A stretch of DNA of 64,000 nucleotides from Marinobacter vulgaris (GCF_003344045.1 NZ_QFWX01000006.1:186001-250000); one strand, 5' to 3'; shown: positions 8,435 to 20,940, counted from the stretch's first letter. Made by a program: numbers and translations. The notes: generated by a model not told the origin, from the letters alone.

Positions 8435-9688
8435 ATGCACATACTGGTGCTGGGTGCAGGTGTTGTTGGTGTCACTACCGCATGGTTTATGAAACAGCAG
8501 GGATATGACGTTACCGTTGTCGACCGACAGAGCAATTCAGGCACTGAAACCAGTTATGCCAATGGCGGACAGATCTCGGTCTCCCATGCCGAGCCCTGGG
8601 CCAATCCTTCCGCGCCTTTGAAAGTACTCAAATGGCTGACCCGTTCCGATGCGCCCCTGCTGTTCCGGCCTCGCATGGACCCTGCCCAGTGGCGTTGGGC
8701 CATTGCGTTCCTGCGGGAGTGCACGTCTGCCAGGGCTGCCCACAATATCCGCCAGATAGTGCGTCTTGGCACCTACAGCCGCGAACGCTTACAGGCGCTG
8801 CGTAAAGAGATCGGCATCGAATACGATCACCTTGAGAAGGGGATCCTGCATTTTTACACCAATCCCAGTGAGTTCGAGTCCGCGCTGAAGCCAGCCCGCA
8901 TCATGCGGGAACTGGGGTGTGACCGTCAGGTGATCGGCGCGGAGCGGGCGGTTGAACTGGAGCCTGCGCTGGCACCGGTCAAGCATCGGATCGCCGGGGC
9001 CACCTATACCTCGGAAGACGAATCCGGTGACGCCCGTCAGTTCACCCAGGCGTTGGCCAGGAAAGCGCAGGAAGCCGGTGTGGAGTTTCTCTATGACACG
9101 GAAATCCTGGGGTTCGAGAACACCCGCGATCGCGTTCTTGGCGTCAAGGTTATTCGCGAAGGCCGGCACCAGACCCTGCGTGCCGACAGTTACGTGCTCA
9201 GCCTTGGCAGCTTCAGTGCCATTCTGGCCCGGAAGCTGGGTCTGTTGCTGAACATCTACCCGGCGAAAGGCTATTCCATAACCGTGCCGGTAAAGAACGA
9301 AGCGGCCGCCTTCAACGTCAGCCTTACCGATGACGAATACAAACTGGTGTTTTCGCGCCTCGGCGACCGCATTCGCGTTGCCGGTACGGCAGAACTGAGC
9401 GGCTATAGTCGGGAGCTGAACCTGACCCGCTGCCGGGCGATTGTCCGGCGAACCGCCGAACTGATGCCAGAGGCGGCCCATTGGGAGCAGTCCGAGTTCT
9501 GGGCCGGGTTACGGCCGGCAACCCCTTCTAACGTGCCTTATATCGGAAAAAGCCACTTCGGTAACCTCTACCTGAATACCGGTCACGGCACTCTGGGCTG
9601 GACCCATTCCTGTGGTTCTGCGGCAGCACTGGCGGATATTGTGGCGGGGCGCAAGCCCGATGTGGATTTTGCGTTTACCGGGCTTTAA
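8435..9688 (+). CDS. dadA: D-amino acid dehydrogenase small subunit
   Basis: A 417-residue FAD-dependent oxidoreductase of the DAO family. The N-terminal dinucleotide fold ILVLGAGVVGVTTAWFMKQQG binds FAD. Family patterns for DadA are the ETSYANGGQISVSHAEPWANPSAP segment, the DESGDARQFTQAL region, and the C-terminal GLRPATPSNVPYIG and LNTGHGTLGWTHSCGSA. DadA oxidises D-alanine and other D-amino acids to keto acids, feeding electrons to the membrane quinone pool. A GGGAGG site lies just upstream of the ATG. The usual partner dadX (alanine racemase) is not in this window. Confidence 0.92.
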   Translation: MHILVLGAGVVGVTTAWFMKQQGYDVTVVDRQSNSGTETSYANGGQISVSHAEPWANPSAPLKVLKWLTRSDAPLLFRPRMDPAQWRWAIAFLRECTSARAAHNIRQIVRLGTYSRERLQALRKEIGIEYDHLEKGILHFYTNPSEFESALKPARIMRELGCDRQVIGAERAVELEPALAPVKHRIAGATYTSEDESGDARQFTQALARKAQEAGVEFLYDTEILGFENTRDRVLGVKVIREGRHQTLRADSYVLSLGSFSAILARKLGLLLNIYPAKGYSITVPVKNEAAAFNVSLTDDEYKLVFSRLGDRIRVAGTAELSGYSRELNLTRCRAIVRRTAELMPEAAHWEQSEFWAGLRPATPSNVPYIGKSHFGNLYLNTGHGTLGWTHSCGSAAALADIVAGRKPDVDFAFTGL

Positions 9689-9763
9689 CAGATTTTGGCA
9701 GGTTTCGGGAGGTACGAAGACGCCCCCCGTTCGTTCCTCGCAGGGGCGCCTTGTCAGTTAGGT

Positions 9764-11407
9764 TTACTTCAACTGATCCCGGATCAGTTTCTTGTTGATC
9801 TTGCCAACACTGGTTTTGGGGATGTCCTCTACGAAATCGATCTGGTTGGGTATCGCCCACTTGTTGATTTCGCCGGCATCCACAAACTTCTTCAGGTGGC
9901 TCTGGATATCCTCAAGAGTCGCTTCCTCGCCAGGTTTCAGGGTCACCATGGCATGGGGGCGTTCACCCCACTTCTCATCCGGTATACCGACCACTGCGGC
10001 GCCTGCGACAGCCGGGTGCTGGCTGATCAGGTTCTCCAGATCCAGGGATGACAGCCACTCACCACCGGTCTTGATCACATCCTTGATGCGGTCCTTGATG
10101 GTGAGAGTGTGGTCAGGCTCCATGCTGGCGACGTCGCCGGTGTGCAGCCAGCCACCTTCCCAGAGCTCCTCGCCTTTTTCAGGCTGCTTGAAGTAGCCCT
10201 GTGTCAGCCAGGGAGCGCGGGCAACAACTTCGCCTTTGGCTTCGCCATCATGGGGGAGAGGCTTGCCCTCCGGGTCCACAATTTCAAGTTCCACCATCGG
10301 CACCGCAACACCGGTCTTTACCCTTTTGGACGTCTGCTGCTCCAGGGGCAGCTCCATATCTTCCGGCTTGATGTGCGATGCGCTTAGCAGCGGACAGGTC
10401 TCAGACATGCCGTAAGCGGTGTACATCTTGATTCCCAGCTTTGCCCCGGCATCGCAGAGGCCCTTTGTCAGTGCGCTACCACCGATCAGCACGTGCCAGT
10501 TGTTCAGGTCGGCCGTCTTGATGGATTCGGTCCCCATCATCATCTGCATAATGGTTGGTACGCAGTGTGAGAAAGTGACTTTGTGTTCCTTCAGAAGGTC
10601 GACAAGCAGCTCCGGCTCGTACCGACCGGGGTAGACCTGTTTAACGCCGAGCATGGTGGCAGCGTAGGGTACGCCCCAGGCATGAACGTGAAACATGGGC
10701 GTCAGGGGCATGTAAACCGATGACGAGCGCAGTAATGGCATCTCATCAAACGCTGCGGTAACCCCTGTCATGGTCAGAGTGTGCAGCACCAGCTGGCGGT
10801 GGCTGAAGTACACGCCTTTGGGATTGCCGGTAGTGCCGGTGGTGTAGAAAGTGGTTGCTACGCTGTTTTCGTCAAAGTCCGGGAAGTCGAACTGATTGTC
10901 TGCTTTGGCCAGTAATTCCTCATACTCACCAATGGTATCGACAGGCGCCGCCTTGGCCTGGTCGCTGTCGGTGAGCTGGATCCACGTCTTGACGGTTTTG
11001 ATTTCGTCCTTCACGCCTTCGATGATGGAAAGAAAGTCATCGTGTACCAGTACCACATCATCTTCGGCGTGGTTCATGGTGTAGACAATCTGCTCGGGAG
11101 ACAGGCGTACGTTGATGGTGTGCAGAATGGCACCAATCATCGGTACGGCAAAGAAGCACTCTAGGTAACGAGGAGTGTCCCAGTCCATGACAGCCACGGT
11201 ATCACCCGCCTGTACGCCGGCATCTGTCAGCGCGTTTGCCAGGCGATGGATGCGATCCACAAGGTCGGTGTAGGTGTACTTGCTGCGGTTGGCGTACACG
11301 ATTTCCTGGTCCGGGTTGTAGCGGGGGCCGGAGAGCAGGAGCTGCTTGATCAGGAGTGGATACTGATAGGCGTTGTCTGCCGGTGACAGGATGCGGGTCT
11401 GTGCCAT
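9764..11407 (-). CDS. AlkK-type fatty acyl-CoA synthetase
   Basis: The 547-residue protein is an AMP-forming acyl-CoA ligase of the medium/long-chain AlkK type, activating fatty acids for beta-oxidation. The ATP-binding loop TTGTTGNPKGVYFSH and the motif MYTAYGMSETCP are present, as are WLHTGDVASM and the C-terminal KTSVGKINKK with the catalytic Lys. The frame begins at 11428, but the ATG at 11407 preceded by AGAGG gives the expected MAQTRILSP start. It is transcribed alone, convergent with dadA. Related genes in Marinobacter and Pseudomonas serve alkane and fatty-acid growth; this assignment of chain length is an inference. Confidence 0.88.
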   Translation of the reverse strand: MAQTRILSPADNAYQYPLLIKQLLLSGPRYNPDQEIVYANRSKYTYTDLVDRIHRLANALTDAGVQAGDTVAVMDWDTPRYLECFFAVPMIGAILHTINVRLSPEQIVYTMNHAEDDVVLVHDDFLSIIEGVKDEIKTVKTWIQLTDSDQAKAAPVDTIGEYEELLAKADNQFDFPDFDENSVATTFYTTGTTGNPKGVYFSHRQLVLHTLTMTGVTAAFDEMPLLRSSSVYMPLTPMFHVHAWGVPYAATMLGVKQVYPGRYEPELLVDLLKEHKVTFSHCVPTIMQMMMGTESIKTADLNNWHVLIGGSALTKGLCDAGAKLGIKMYTAYGMSETCPLLSASHIKPEDMELPLEQQTSKRVKTGVAVPMVELEIVDPEGKPLPHDGEAKGEVVARAPWLTQGYFKQPEKGEELWEGGWLHTGDVASMEPDHTLTIKDRIKDVIKTGGEWLSSLDLENLISQHPAVAGAAVVGIPDEKWGERPHAMVTLKPGEEATLEDIQSHLKKFVDAGEINKWAIPNQIDFVEDIPKTSVGKINKKLIRDQLK

Positions 11408-11498
11408 AACTCGATGCCTCTTTCTCAATTGTTTAATTTATAACGAGAAGAGCCCTAAATCTGACACAGTTTTACGACAACGGAAACCTTTGGCTGAT

Positions 11499-11553
11499 AA
11501 AAAACGCAGGACAGGAGTCTCAGGCCCGATTGGCCTTGCTGTCCCGTTCTGCG
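11499..11553 (-). terminator. Rho-independent terminator after ppnP
   Basis: On the minus strand a branched stem (CGCAG with CTGCG, GACAG with CTGTC, and an inner AGGCC/GGCCT) is followed by six T residues (11504-11499). It lies 24 bases after the ppnP stop. Confidence 0.6.
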
Positions 11554-11576
11554 CTGTTCCCTGATACGTCTAGCGG

Positions 11577-11858
11577 TTATTCGTAGGTGCACAGATAGGC
11601 GGTGTCAATGTCGGTCTTCGCCTTGAAGCTGGCCTGCCCGGCCACTTCAAAAAACTCGCCGGAACCGTAGGTCATCCAATCCTCCATACCCGGCAGCAGA
11701 ACCGTCAGAGCGCCGCTGATGACGGTCATGGTTTCCCTTTTGCTGGTTCCGAATTCATACTCGCCCGGGCTGATAACGCCCACCGTGGCCGGCAGGGTGG
11801 AGGTCTGGAAGGCAATGGATTTGGCCTTTCCATCAAAATATTCATTCACTTTCAACAT
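11577..11858 (-). CDS. ppnP: Pyrimidine/purine nucleoside phosphorylase PpnP
   Basis: A 93-residue single-domain cupin of the DUF1255 family. The sequence [17 protein letters not shown], the central [28 protein letters not shown] and the [13 protein letters not shown] segment match E. coli PpnP (YaiE), which phosphorolyses several nucleosides to free base and ribose-1-phosphate. The length is within one residue of the E. coli protein. The gene has its own GGAGAAG ribosome-binding site and a terminator downstream, so it is a single-gene unit. Confidence 0.92.
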   Translation of the reverse strand: MLKVNEYFDGKAKSIAFQTSTLPATVGVISPGEYEFGTSKRETMTVISGALTVLLPGMEDWMTYGSGEFFEVAGQASFKAKTDIDTAYLCTYE

Positions 11859-11952
11859 GAAAGCTTCTCCTTATAGTCGATGGGCGCAGGATACGCGAAA
11901 TTGGTTTGCAGCACTGTGAAAAGCAGCGCGGCAACGGTAAAAAGACTCTCGC

Positions 11953-12366
11953 CTAGCGCTCGTCCGGCGACTCCGACTCGGGGGGAGGCGTCACGCTCTC
12001 CGGGCTACCCTCGTAACCGCTGCTGAGCTTGTGGGTATCTGGATCGTAGTTTTCTCTGAGCTCATCCTTAACGGTTCCATCCCACAACGACGTGCCCATG
12101 AAGTAACCGGCCCTTCCGATGACGTGGGCTGCAACCGGAGAGGTGATCAGGATAAACACCACGATGGCAAATGCCCTGGCGGCCACAACACTCTCGGCAA
12201 AGTAAAAAGCGACACCGGCCATAGTGAACATGGCTCCCATGGCGCCCGCTTTCGTCGAGGCATGCATACGAGTGGGCAGGTCTGGCAGGCGTATAATGCC
12301 TACGGCAGCCAGCAGCATGAAGGTGGCTCCTGCGAGAAGGCATATTGCTACGATAAGCTCCATCAT
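11953..12366 (-). CDS. mrpG: Mrp antiporter subunit G
   Basis: Small membrane subunit of the multi-subunit Na+/H+ antiporter. Three transmembrane helices span about residues 3-22, 36-58 and 63-87, with the family patterns VGIIRLPDLPTRMHASTKAGAMG in between and SPVAAHVIGRAGYF in the third region. The 50-residue C-terminal tail is hydrophilic and rich in Pro, Glu and Ser (PESVTPPPESESPDE), longer than in many MrpG proteins. It is the last gene of the operon and overlaps mrpF by four bases. Confidence 0.92.
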   Translation of the reverse strand: MMELIVAICLLAGATFMLLAAVGIIRLPDLPTRMHASTKAGAMGAMFTMAGVAFYFAESVVAARAFAIVVFILITSPVAAHVIGRAGYFMGTSLWDGTVKDELRENYDPDTHKLSSGYEGSPESVTPPPESESPDER

Positions 12367-12629
12367 TTGCGCGCTCCCCGTTCGAGGAATCGGGCGAAAC
12401 CAATCGCGGCCAGGAAAGCCGTCAGGGCAATAACGATAGCAACGTCCAGCAGGCTGGAAACGCCCGTATCAATGGCATGGACACCCACATAGCCCACAAC
12501 GATGGACGCGATGAGCTCAAGAGCCACGACCCGGTCGGGCAGTGAGGGCCCCCTGGTCAGGCGGATGAATGCCAACAGAAGTGCCACTGAGAGCATAAAG
12601 TAGACAATGTTGATGACAATCGGAATCAC
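12363..12629 (-). CDS. mrpF: Mrp antiporter subunit F
   Basis: An 88-residue protein with three predicted transmembrane helices and the MrpF signature RLTRGPSLPDRVVALELIAS after the first helix. The conserved Asp in PDRVVALE is in the position thought to matter for ion movement. It starts eleven bases after the mrpE stop and overlaps mrpG by four bases. Confidence 0.92.
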   Translation of the reverse strand: MIPIVINIVYFMLSVALLLAFIRLTRGPSLPDRVVALELIASIVVGYVGVHAIDTGVSSLLDVAIVIALTAFLAAIGFARFLERGARK

Positions 12630-12640
12630 GCGTTGGCTCC

Positions 12641-13114
12641 TCAGCGCAAGATCTTCAGGATTCGGCGCTCAAGTTCCCTGAGATCCTGACGCAGCTCTTC
12701 TTCGTCCTGAAGAAACATGGCATGAATAAAAAGTACCTGACGGTCGTCCGACACGTCCAGGCTCAGGGTTCCCGGTGTCAGGGAAATAACACTGCTCAGG
12801 AACAGGATTTCGACATCTGTGTGGGCTTCGAGGCGAAAAGCGATCACTCCGGGCTTCATATACCAGACCGGCGTGGCAACGTCATAGGCCACGCGAACGT
12901 TGGCCTTGACCAGTTCCTTGATGAAGAACACCAGAAATGCCACCACCCTGGGAATCCGGCGCGAGTAACCTTTAAGGACGGGAACCTGCCTTTGCAGGAC
13001 CATCAGTGCCAGGTAGGCAAAGAAAAAGCCGGTAATGAAATTCATGGCGGTAAAATTGCCACTCAGCGCTACCCAGGCAAGCGCCAGCATGATGTTCCAG
13101 AAGAAACCGATCAT
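12641..13114 (-). CDS. mrpE: Mrp antiporter subunit E
   Basis: A 157-residue subunit with two N-terminal transmembrane helices and a soluble C-terminal domain. The patterns ELVKANVRVAYDV and FLSSVISLTPGTLSLDVSDD are the hallmark of MrpE. In E family proteins the soluble part faces the cytoplasm and stabilises the complex. It overlaps mrpD by four bases. Confidence 0.92.
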   Translation of the reverse strand: MIGFFWNIMLALAWVALSGNFTAMNFITGFFFAYLALMVLQRQVPVLKGYSRRIPRVVAFLVFFIKELVKANVRVAYDVATPVWYMKPGVIAFRLEAHTDVEILFLSSVISLTPGTLSLDVSDDRQVLFIHAMFLQDEEELRQDLRELERRILKILR

Positions 13115-14625
13115 TGTTGCGCACCTCCCAGAACCGCCTCTATGTAGAGCTCAGGATTCATCAGCTGATCTGCCGCCATCTCTGCCAGTTCGTAGATAGG
13201 CTGGCCGTTAAGACCGATGTACAGGGTACAGGCTGCAAGGCCGACAACAGGCACATAGTAAGCCCACATGTGGCTTTTCTTGATGTCGCCCTTCAGGAGG
13301 CTGAGGGACTTGACGTGTTCCGGTGTTTTTTTCCAGAACACCTCGGCCCAGATCTTGATCATTGAATAGAGCGTCAGCAGGCCCACCAGCAGGGCTATGG
13401 CGGTCACCACGTAGGCTTCCGCTTCCAGACCGGCGCGGATCACCACAAATTTCGCGAAGAACCCGGACAGGGGTGGAATGCCTGCCAGTGACAGGGCAGG
13501 AATCAGGAACAGCAGGGCGAGCATTGGCCGTTCTTTGTAGACGCCGCCAAGATCTTTAAGTTCGTAGCTGCCGAGCAGCCGGTAGACAATGCCACTGACC
13601 AGGAACAGGTTCGTCTTAACAATGATGTGGTGCATGATATAAAACACGCCGCCGATGATGGCCAGCGGGGTGAACAGGGCAAGCCCGAGGATCATGTAGC
13701 CGATCTGGCTGACGATGTGGAACGACAGGATCCTGCGGAACTCGAACTGGGCTGCCGCTCCGAGCACACCGGTCAGCATGGTGAGTGTGGCTGCCCACAG
13801 CAGAATGGTATGGGTGTATTCCACATCCTGGGTAAAGATCAGGGTGAACACCCGGTACAGCGCGTAAACCCCTACCTTGGTCAGTAGCCCGGCAAACAGG
13901 GCGGACACCGCCACCTGCGGGGTGTGGTAGGACGCTGGCAGCCAGAAAAACAGCGGGAAGGCGGCCGCCTTGATGCCGAAGGACACCATGAACATCATGG
14001 ATACCACCGTGACCATGCCGGGGTCTTCCAGCGTTGCCACTTTCTGGGCGATGTCCGCCATGTTGAGCGTGCCAACGGTTCCGTAAAGCAGGCCCACCGC
14101 CGACAGGAAGATCGCGGAAGAAAACAGGTTCAGGGTGACGTATTTGATCGCCCCTTCCATCTGCGCCCGCTCACCGCCCAGGGTAAGCAATGCAAAAGAG
14201 GCCAGCAGCATGACCTCAAACCAGACGAACAGGTTGAAAATGTCGCCGGTCAGGAATGAGCCGGCCACTCCGGCCAGCAGCAGGTGCATCAGGGGATAGT
14301 AGCCGAACTTCTCGTGTCCACTGGGTGTGGAGGCCAGTGAATAGATGGCGATGGCAAGACCGATGATGCCGGTCAATACGATCATGATGGCACTGAGTAT
14401 GTCGGAGACAAACACAATGCTGAAGGGGGCCGGCCAGCTGCCCATTTCCATGACCAGGAACCCCTGGTCGATGGTCGATCGCAGCAGCCAGACGCTGGCT
14501 GCGAGAAGAAGAGCCGTCGCCAGGACGGCCAGGATGCGCTGGTAGCGAACCGATCGCCACAGCGCCACGGACAGGGCGCCGGAAATCAGCGGAATAAGAA
14601 TCGGTAGGGCGAGTTCCAGGTTCAA
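13111..14625 (-). CDS. mrpD: Mrp antiporter subunit D
   Basis: The 504-residue subunit is homologous to the ND2/ND4/ND5 antiporter-like subunits of complex I, with about 14 transmembrane helices. Features are the [22 protein letters not shown] helix holding the conserved Glu, the [40 protein letters not shown] lysine-bearing helix region, and [15 protein letters not shown]. These residues form the proton path. The gene overlaps both mrpC and mrpE by four bases, indicating translational coupling. Confidence 0.94.
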   Translation of the reverse strand: MNLELALPILIPLISGALSVALWRSVRYQRILAVLATALLLAASVWLLRSTIDQGFLVMEMGSWPAPFSIVFVSDILSAIMIVLTGIIGLAIAIYSLASTPSGHEKFGYYPLMHLLLAGVAGSFLTGDIFNLFVWFEVMLLASFALLTLGGERAQMEGAIKYVTLNLFSSAIFLSAVGLLYGTVGTLNMADIAQKVATLEDPGMVTVVSMMFMVSFGIKAAAFPLFFWLPASYHTPQVAVSALFAGLLTKVGVYALYRVFTLIFTQDVEYTHTILLWAATLTMLTGVLGAAAQFEFRRILSFHIVSQIGYMILGLALFTPLAIIGGVFYIMHHIIVKTNLFLVSGIVYRLLGSYELKDLGGVYKERPMLALLFLIPALSLAGIPPLSGFFAKFVVIRAGLEAEAYVVTAIALLVGLLTLYSMIKIWAEVFWKKTPEHVKSLSLLKGDIKKSHMWAYYVPVVGLAACTLYIGLNGQPIYELAEMAADQLMNPELYIEAVLGGAQQ

Positions 14626-14969
14626 GTGTCCGTATCCTTCATCTGGTCGAGGTCATCGGTTCCCACTACTTCATACGCGCGCCGTATGAGAACCACTGCG
14701 AAGGCCAGAACGCCGAAAGCGATAACGATGGCAGTCAGTATCAATGCCTGCGGCAGCGGATCCGCAACCGCACCCAGAGGCGCATCGGCACCTTCTGGTA
14801 TCAGGGGGGGAGCACCCCTGGTCATACCGGACACAACGAAAATGAGAAGGTTGGCGGCGTTGCTGAGCATTATCAGGCCGATGACCAGTTTGACAATGGA
14901 GCGTCGCAGCATCATGTAGATCGCTGCTGCGAAAAGGATGCCGACGACGTAAGCCATCAGGCTTTCCAT
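14622..14969 (-). CDS. mrpC: Mrp antiporter subunit C
   Basis: This subunit is the NuoK-like part of the complex, with three transmembrane helices and the [25 protein letters not shown] signature. The start at 14969 has a strong AAGGAGAG site and gives 115 residues, normal for MrpC. A longer reading from an ATG at 15023 overlaps the mrpB stop and would add 18 unconserved residues, so I do not use it. The stop overlaps mrpD by four bases. Confidence 0.92.
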   Translation of the reverse strand: MESLMAYVVGILFAAAIYMMLRRSIVKLVIGLIMLSNAANLLIFVVSGMTRGAPPLIPEGADAPLGAVADPLPQALILTAIVIAFGVLAFAVVLIRRAYEVVGTDDLDQMKDTDT

Positions 14970-15015
14970 AAAGGCTCTCCTTTCAGGCTGAAGGTTTGGA
15001 GTGCAATGTGCTGGT

Positions 15016-15441
15016 TCATTCATCCGACTCCATCAGGTTGATGACAAACGTCATGATGGTGCCAAGAACCGCCGCGTATACGCCAATGTCGAAAATCAGG
15101 GGTGTCGACAGCTTGAGGTAGTTACCACCGGGAAGGGGGACTTCCCACCAGTGGGCGGTCAGCATCGGCTGGCCTGCCAGGAACGCAGGAACGGTCGAGG
15201 CAATGGCGAATAACAGCCCGGCAGCCAGCAGATCCCTCGGGGCTACCCGAAGGATGCGCCGAGTAGGTTCCGAGCCAAATGCAAAGGCGTAGAGCACAAA
15301 GGCGCTTGCCGCTACCAACCCCCCGATGAAACCGCCGCCAGGCTCGTCGTGGCCGCGGAACAGCAGGAAGACGGAGAACATAAGCTGCAAAGGCATGATA
15401 AACAGCGCAGCAGTATGCAGAATGAGGGTATTGGATTTCAT
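15016..15441 (-). CDS. mrpB: Mrp antiporter subunit B
   Basis: A 141-residue subunit with four transmembrane helices. [28 protein letters not shown] is the conserved MnhB/MrpB pattern, and the last helix [20 protein letters not shown] is typical. Here mrpA and mrpB are separate genes overlapping by four bases, unlike lineages in which they are fused into one long polypeptide. Confidence 0.93.
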   Translation of the reverse strand: MKSNTLILHTAALFIMPLQLMFSVFLLFRGHDEPGGGFIGGLVAASAFVLYAFAFGSEPTRRILRVAPRDLLAAGLLFAIASTVPAFLAGQPMLTAHWWEVPLPGGNYLKLSTPLIFDIGVYAAVLGTIMTFVINLMESDE

Positions 15442-17744
15442 GATTTGTACTGATCCTCCGCCCTCAGCTTGATCATCGACAGTACGCCCAGGGCCGCCAG
15501 CGACAGTACGAAGATCTCCCCCAGGGTGTCCAGGGCCCGGAAATCCACCAGGATGACATTGACGATGTTGCGGCCGTGACCCAGCGTGCCGCTGTTCTCG
15601 ATGTAGTAGCTTGAGATGCTCTCGAAGTACTGAACATCCAGGGCCGCAAGAATCAGCAGTGTCATCACCACGCCAGCAAAGATCGCCACCGCGAGGTCCC
15701 GGAAGCGTTCAAAGGGCGAGGACAGGTTGACGAATTCGGGCAGCCTGAACAGTACCAGCACCAGCAGAATTACCGTCAGGGTTTCTACCAGCAACTGGGT
15801 GATGCCCAGATCAGGCGCACTGAACAGAATAAAGGTTAGGGCGACACCGAAGCCAAGCACACCCATGGATGCCACCGAACCCAGGCGGGAATGGGTAGAG
15901 CTGGCGAAGGTGGCAGCGGCAACCAGCAGAAGAGCAATGCCCCACTCATAGAAGTGGCTGTCAGTCAGGTCCAGGGTCAGGTGGATGCCATGGTGGGTCA
16001 GCAGGGTGTATCCGGTCAGGCCAAAGGTCACCGCCACCAGCAACAGCAGGTAAAGACCGAGCACGCCGTTCTGTAGAATCCGGGTTTGCCAGGCTGCCAC
16101 AATGGTTATGCCCTCCATAAAATGGAAGTAACCGGCCTCCGGGCCAAACCGGGCGGCGTAAGTATTGATCGCGTAGAGCGCAGGCTGAAGCCGGTGCCAG
16201 CCGGACAAAAGACTTAATCCCAATACCAGACTGCCGATTGACAGAACCAGCGGCACGTTGACGCCATGCCAGAGCGCCAGATAGGTTTCTACCGGTGTGC
16301 CGAAGACGCTTCCGACTGCAGACTGAAGCAGGGCTCCCTCAGGAAGAAAAGGAGCCAGGCCGAAGATCAGCGCAATCACCGACAGCACGGCGGGACCTAT
16401 CAGCATGCCAAACGGTGCTTCGTGGGGAGCTTTGGGCGTGTTTGCGACCTTGCCGAAGAACGGCTTGATAGCCACCAGGCCGGCGACACCAACGATCAGT
16501 ACCGCCGCTGCAACGGCAGCCGTCGTCAGGCCGATGGACCAGAACGGGGCGTCCAGCAGTGATTCAAGCAGCAGTTCCTTGGCAATAAAGCCGAACACGG
16601 GCGGCAGCCCCGCCAGAGACAAGGCGGCCAGGCACGCAATCGCCGCGGTCACCGGCATGGTCTTTCTCAGGCCGCCCATCCGTGAGATGTCCTTGGTGCC
16701 GGTTTCGTGGTCCAGGGCACCGGCGATCATGAACAGCGCGCCCTTGTACAGGGAGTGGGCAACCAGGAAGCAGACAAAGGCGGTCAGGGCCAGTTCTGTA
16801 CCCACCCCGATCAACATGGTCAGGGTGCCAAGGGCCATGATGGTTGAGTAGGCCAGTACTTTCTTGATGCCGGTGCTGCTGAAGGCCAGGTAGGCACCAG
16901 TAAACATGGTGGCGGCACCGAACACCATCAGTGCCTGGCTCCACAGGGCACCCTCGCCCAGGGAAGGGTTCAGGCGCGCCATCAGATAAATTCCGGCCTT
17001 GACCATGGTGGCCGAGTGCAGGAAGGCGGAAACCGGTGTGGGTGCCGCCATGGCGTTGGGCAGCCAGAAATGGAACGGCACCTGAGCGGATTTGGTAAAG
17101 CACCCCGCAAGGATGCAGATGACCGCCCCGGTGTAGAAGGCGTGGTCTTGGAGGGCCAGATCCGATGACAGAATTTCAGCCAGCGAGTAGCTGCCGCCCA
17201 TGATCGCCAGAAGAATCAGCCCTGCCATGAGCACGAGGCCGCCGCCAGCGGTGACAAACAGGCCCTGGAGTGCACATTTGCGGGCTTCCATATCTTCATG
17301 GTTGAAGCCGATCAGCATGTAGGAGGTGATGCTGGTGAGCTCCCAGAACACAAACAGTGACACCAGGTTATCGGAGAGCACAAGCCCCAGCATCGAAGCC
17401 ATGAACGACAGCATGATCACGAAGAAACGAGCCAGGTACTGGTGCCCGGCCAGGTAGGCTCCCGCATAAATCAGGATAAACGTGCCGATGCCGCTGATCA
17501 GCAGCGCAAATACAAGGGAGAGGCCGTCGACCAGGAAGTTGAGGTTGATGCCCAGGCCCGGCATCCAGGCATATTCGATCACCAGCGAACCACTGGCCTG
17601 GACCGCGGGGATCAGGCTGGCGAAGTAGGCGGTCAGGCTGGCGGGCAGAATGGCGAGTGTCCAACCAATGTACCTGCCCGTGACCCGGTGCAGTGCCGGC
17701 GCCACGAGCGCCAGCAGGAATCCTGATAACACAGCCAGTAGCAT
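15438..17744 (-). CDS. mrpA: Mrp antiporter subunit A
   Basis: First gene of the mrpABCDEFG operon. The 768-residue protein is the NuoL-like subunit: FVFWELTSITSYMLIGF with the conserved Glu, KSAQVPFHFWLPNAMAAPTPVSAFLHSATMVKAGIYL with the Lys-bearing helix, and LAYSTIMALGTL. The C-terminal part carries the MbhD/MbhE-like helices (DLGITQLLVETLTVILLVLVLF and NVILVDFRALDTLGE), where the antiporter differs from complex I. Mrp complexes export Na+ in exchange for protons and are needed at high salt and alkaline pH, which suits a marine cell. Confidence 0.95.
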   Translation of the reverse strand: MLLAVLSGFLLALVAPALHRVTGRYIGWTLAILPASLTAYFASLIPAVQASGSLVIEYAWMPGLGINLNFLVDGLSLVFALLISGIGTFILIYAGAYLAGHQYLARFFVIMLSFMASMLGLVLSDNLVSLFVFWELTSITSYMLIGFNHEDMEARKCALQGLFVTAGGGLVLMAGLILLAIMGGSYSLAEILSSDLALQDHAFYTGAVICILAGCFTKSAQVPFHFWLPNAMAAPTPVSAFLHSATMVKAGIYLMARLNPSLGEGALWSQALMVFGAATMFTGAYLAFSSTGIKKVLAYSTIMALGTLTMLIGVGTELALTAFVCFLVAHSLYKGALFMIAGALDHETGTKDISRMGGLRKTMPVTAAIACLAALSLAGLPPVFGFIAKELLLESLLDAPFWSIGLTTAAVAAAVLIVGVAGLVAIKPFFGKVANTPKAPHEAPFGMLIGPAVLSVIALIFGLAPFLPEGALLQSAVGSVFGTPVETYLALWHGVNVPLVLSIGSLVLGLSLLSGWHRLQPALYAINTYAARFGPEAGYFHFMEGITIVAAWQTRILQNGVLGLYLLLLVAVTFGLTGYTLLTHHGIHLTLDLTDSHFYEWGIALLLVAAATFASSTHSRLGSVASMGVLGFGVALTFILFSAPDLGITQLLVETLTVILLVLVLFRLPEFVNLSSPFERFRDLAVAIFAGVVMTLLILAALDVQYFESISSYYIENSGTLGHGRNIVNVILVDFRALDTLGEIFVLSLAALGVLSMIKLRAEDQYKS

Positions 17745-17979
17745 GGTTCGATTGCGCTCCGGTCAGGCACGTTAAAGTCGGCTGGATCGCTCCGAAGATG
17801 GAGGCGGACCCGAAGGGATAGCTGATAGTCCCCTGTATTCAGACGCCTGAGAGCCTATCCGACACCTTGATCAAAGGCAAGATGGTTACAGCACGTCAAA
17901 CTAACAGGATAGACACTCAGATACGGTTCTGCAGGGGGAGCAAGATCAACGACAAACCTCAAAGCGCCAGTGCCTACGC

Positions 17980-18792
17980 TCAGAAATTCCGTCGATTCCG
18001 ATACGGCGTCTCAGGCGACCCGGAGTTCCGCGCGACAGCAACGCGCTGGTTGGCCCGGCCCAGCACTTTTTTCTGCAGCCTGGTTTCCCAGTCCAGCGCG
18101 ACCTTGTCGGTCGCGTTCCAGCTTCGATTGAACAGCAATTTGCTGGCCGCCACGGCGTCCGGAGAGCGACTGGCCAATTCCCGGGCAAAAGCCAGCGCGT
18201 CGGCCATCGGATCATCGCTGACGCGGGTGACAAGGCCCATGGCTTTTGCTTCGGTGCCATTGATTCGCCGTGCCGTCATGGTCAGTTCCTTGGCCAGGTC
18301 AATGGCGACCAGCTCGCGGAGGGTAACGGTCAGGCTCATATCCGGGATAAGGCCCCACTTGCTCTCCATAATGGAAAACTCGCAGTCGCTGGTGGAAAAC
18401 CGGAAATCGGCGCCAAGTGCCATCTGGAAGCCCCCGCCGAAACAGTAGCCGTGGGTGACGGCAATCACCGGTGCCGGCACATCCCGCCAGAGATAGCCCG
18501 CATCCTGTGCCAGATTGCTGATCCTTCGTCCCGGCTTGATCAGCAGCTTGAGAAAATTTACCGGGTTTTTCGACACGGTTTTTACATCCAGCCCTGAGCA
18601 GAAGGCCTCTCCTGCGCCCTTCAGGATGATGGCACGCACGCCACGGTCTTTCTTCAGCGTTTTGGCGGCGCCGGTTATCGCCTCAAACATGGGCATGTCC
18701 AGACCATTGTATTTATCGGGTCGGTTCAGGGTAACGATGGCGATGCCATCCTCGATATTGACCAGCACCCGTTCTGAATCACCTGCGCTCAT
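17980..18792 (-). CDS. Crotonase/enoyl-CoA hydratase family protein
   Basis: A 270-residue member of the crotonase family, with the CoA-binding GEAFCSGLDVKTVS oxyanion segment, the GYCFGGGFQMALGADFRFS loop and a Glu in SIMESKWGLIPDM in place of the second catalytic glutamate region. It probably hydrates or isomerises an unsaturated acyl-CoA in beta-oxidation. It is divergent from the FadH-like gene at 18886, with 93 bases between, which suggests shared control of unsaturated fatty acid breakdown. The exact substrate cannot be stated. Confidence 0.85.
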   Translation of the reverse strand: MSAGDSERVLVNIEDGIAIVTLNRPDKYNGLDMPMFEAITGAAKTLKKDRGVRAIILKGAGEAFCSGLDVKTVSKNPVNFLKLLIKPGRRISNLAQDAGYLWRDVPAPVIAVTHGYCFGGGFQMALGADFRFSTSDCEFSIMESKWGLIPDMSLTVTLRELVAIDLAKELTMTARRINGTEAKAMGLVTRVSDDPMADALAFARELASRSPDAVAASKLLFNRSWNATDKVALDWETRLQKKVLGRANQRVAVARNSGSPETPYRNRRNF

Positions 18793-18855
18793 AGTATCGT
18801 TTCCGTGTCATACGTTCGTCGTAGGGCGCTATGCTACCATGTTGCCTGCTGATGA

Positions 18856-20940
<2,085 letters not shown>
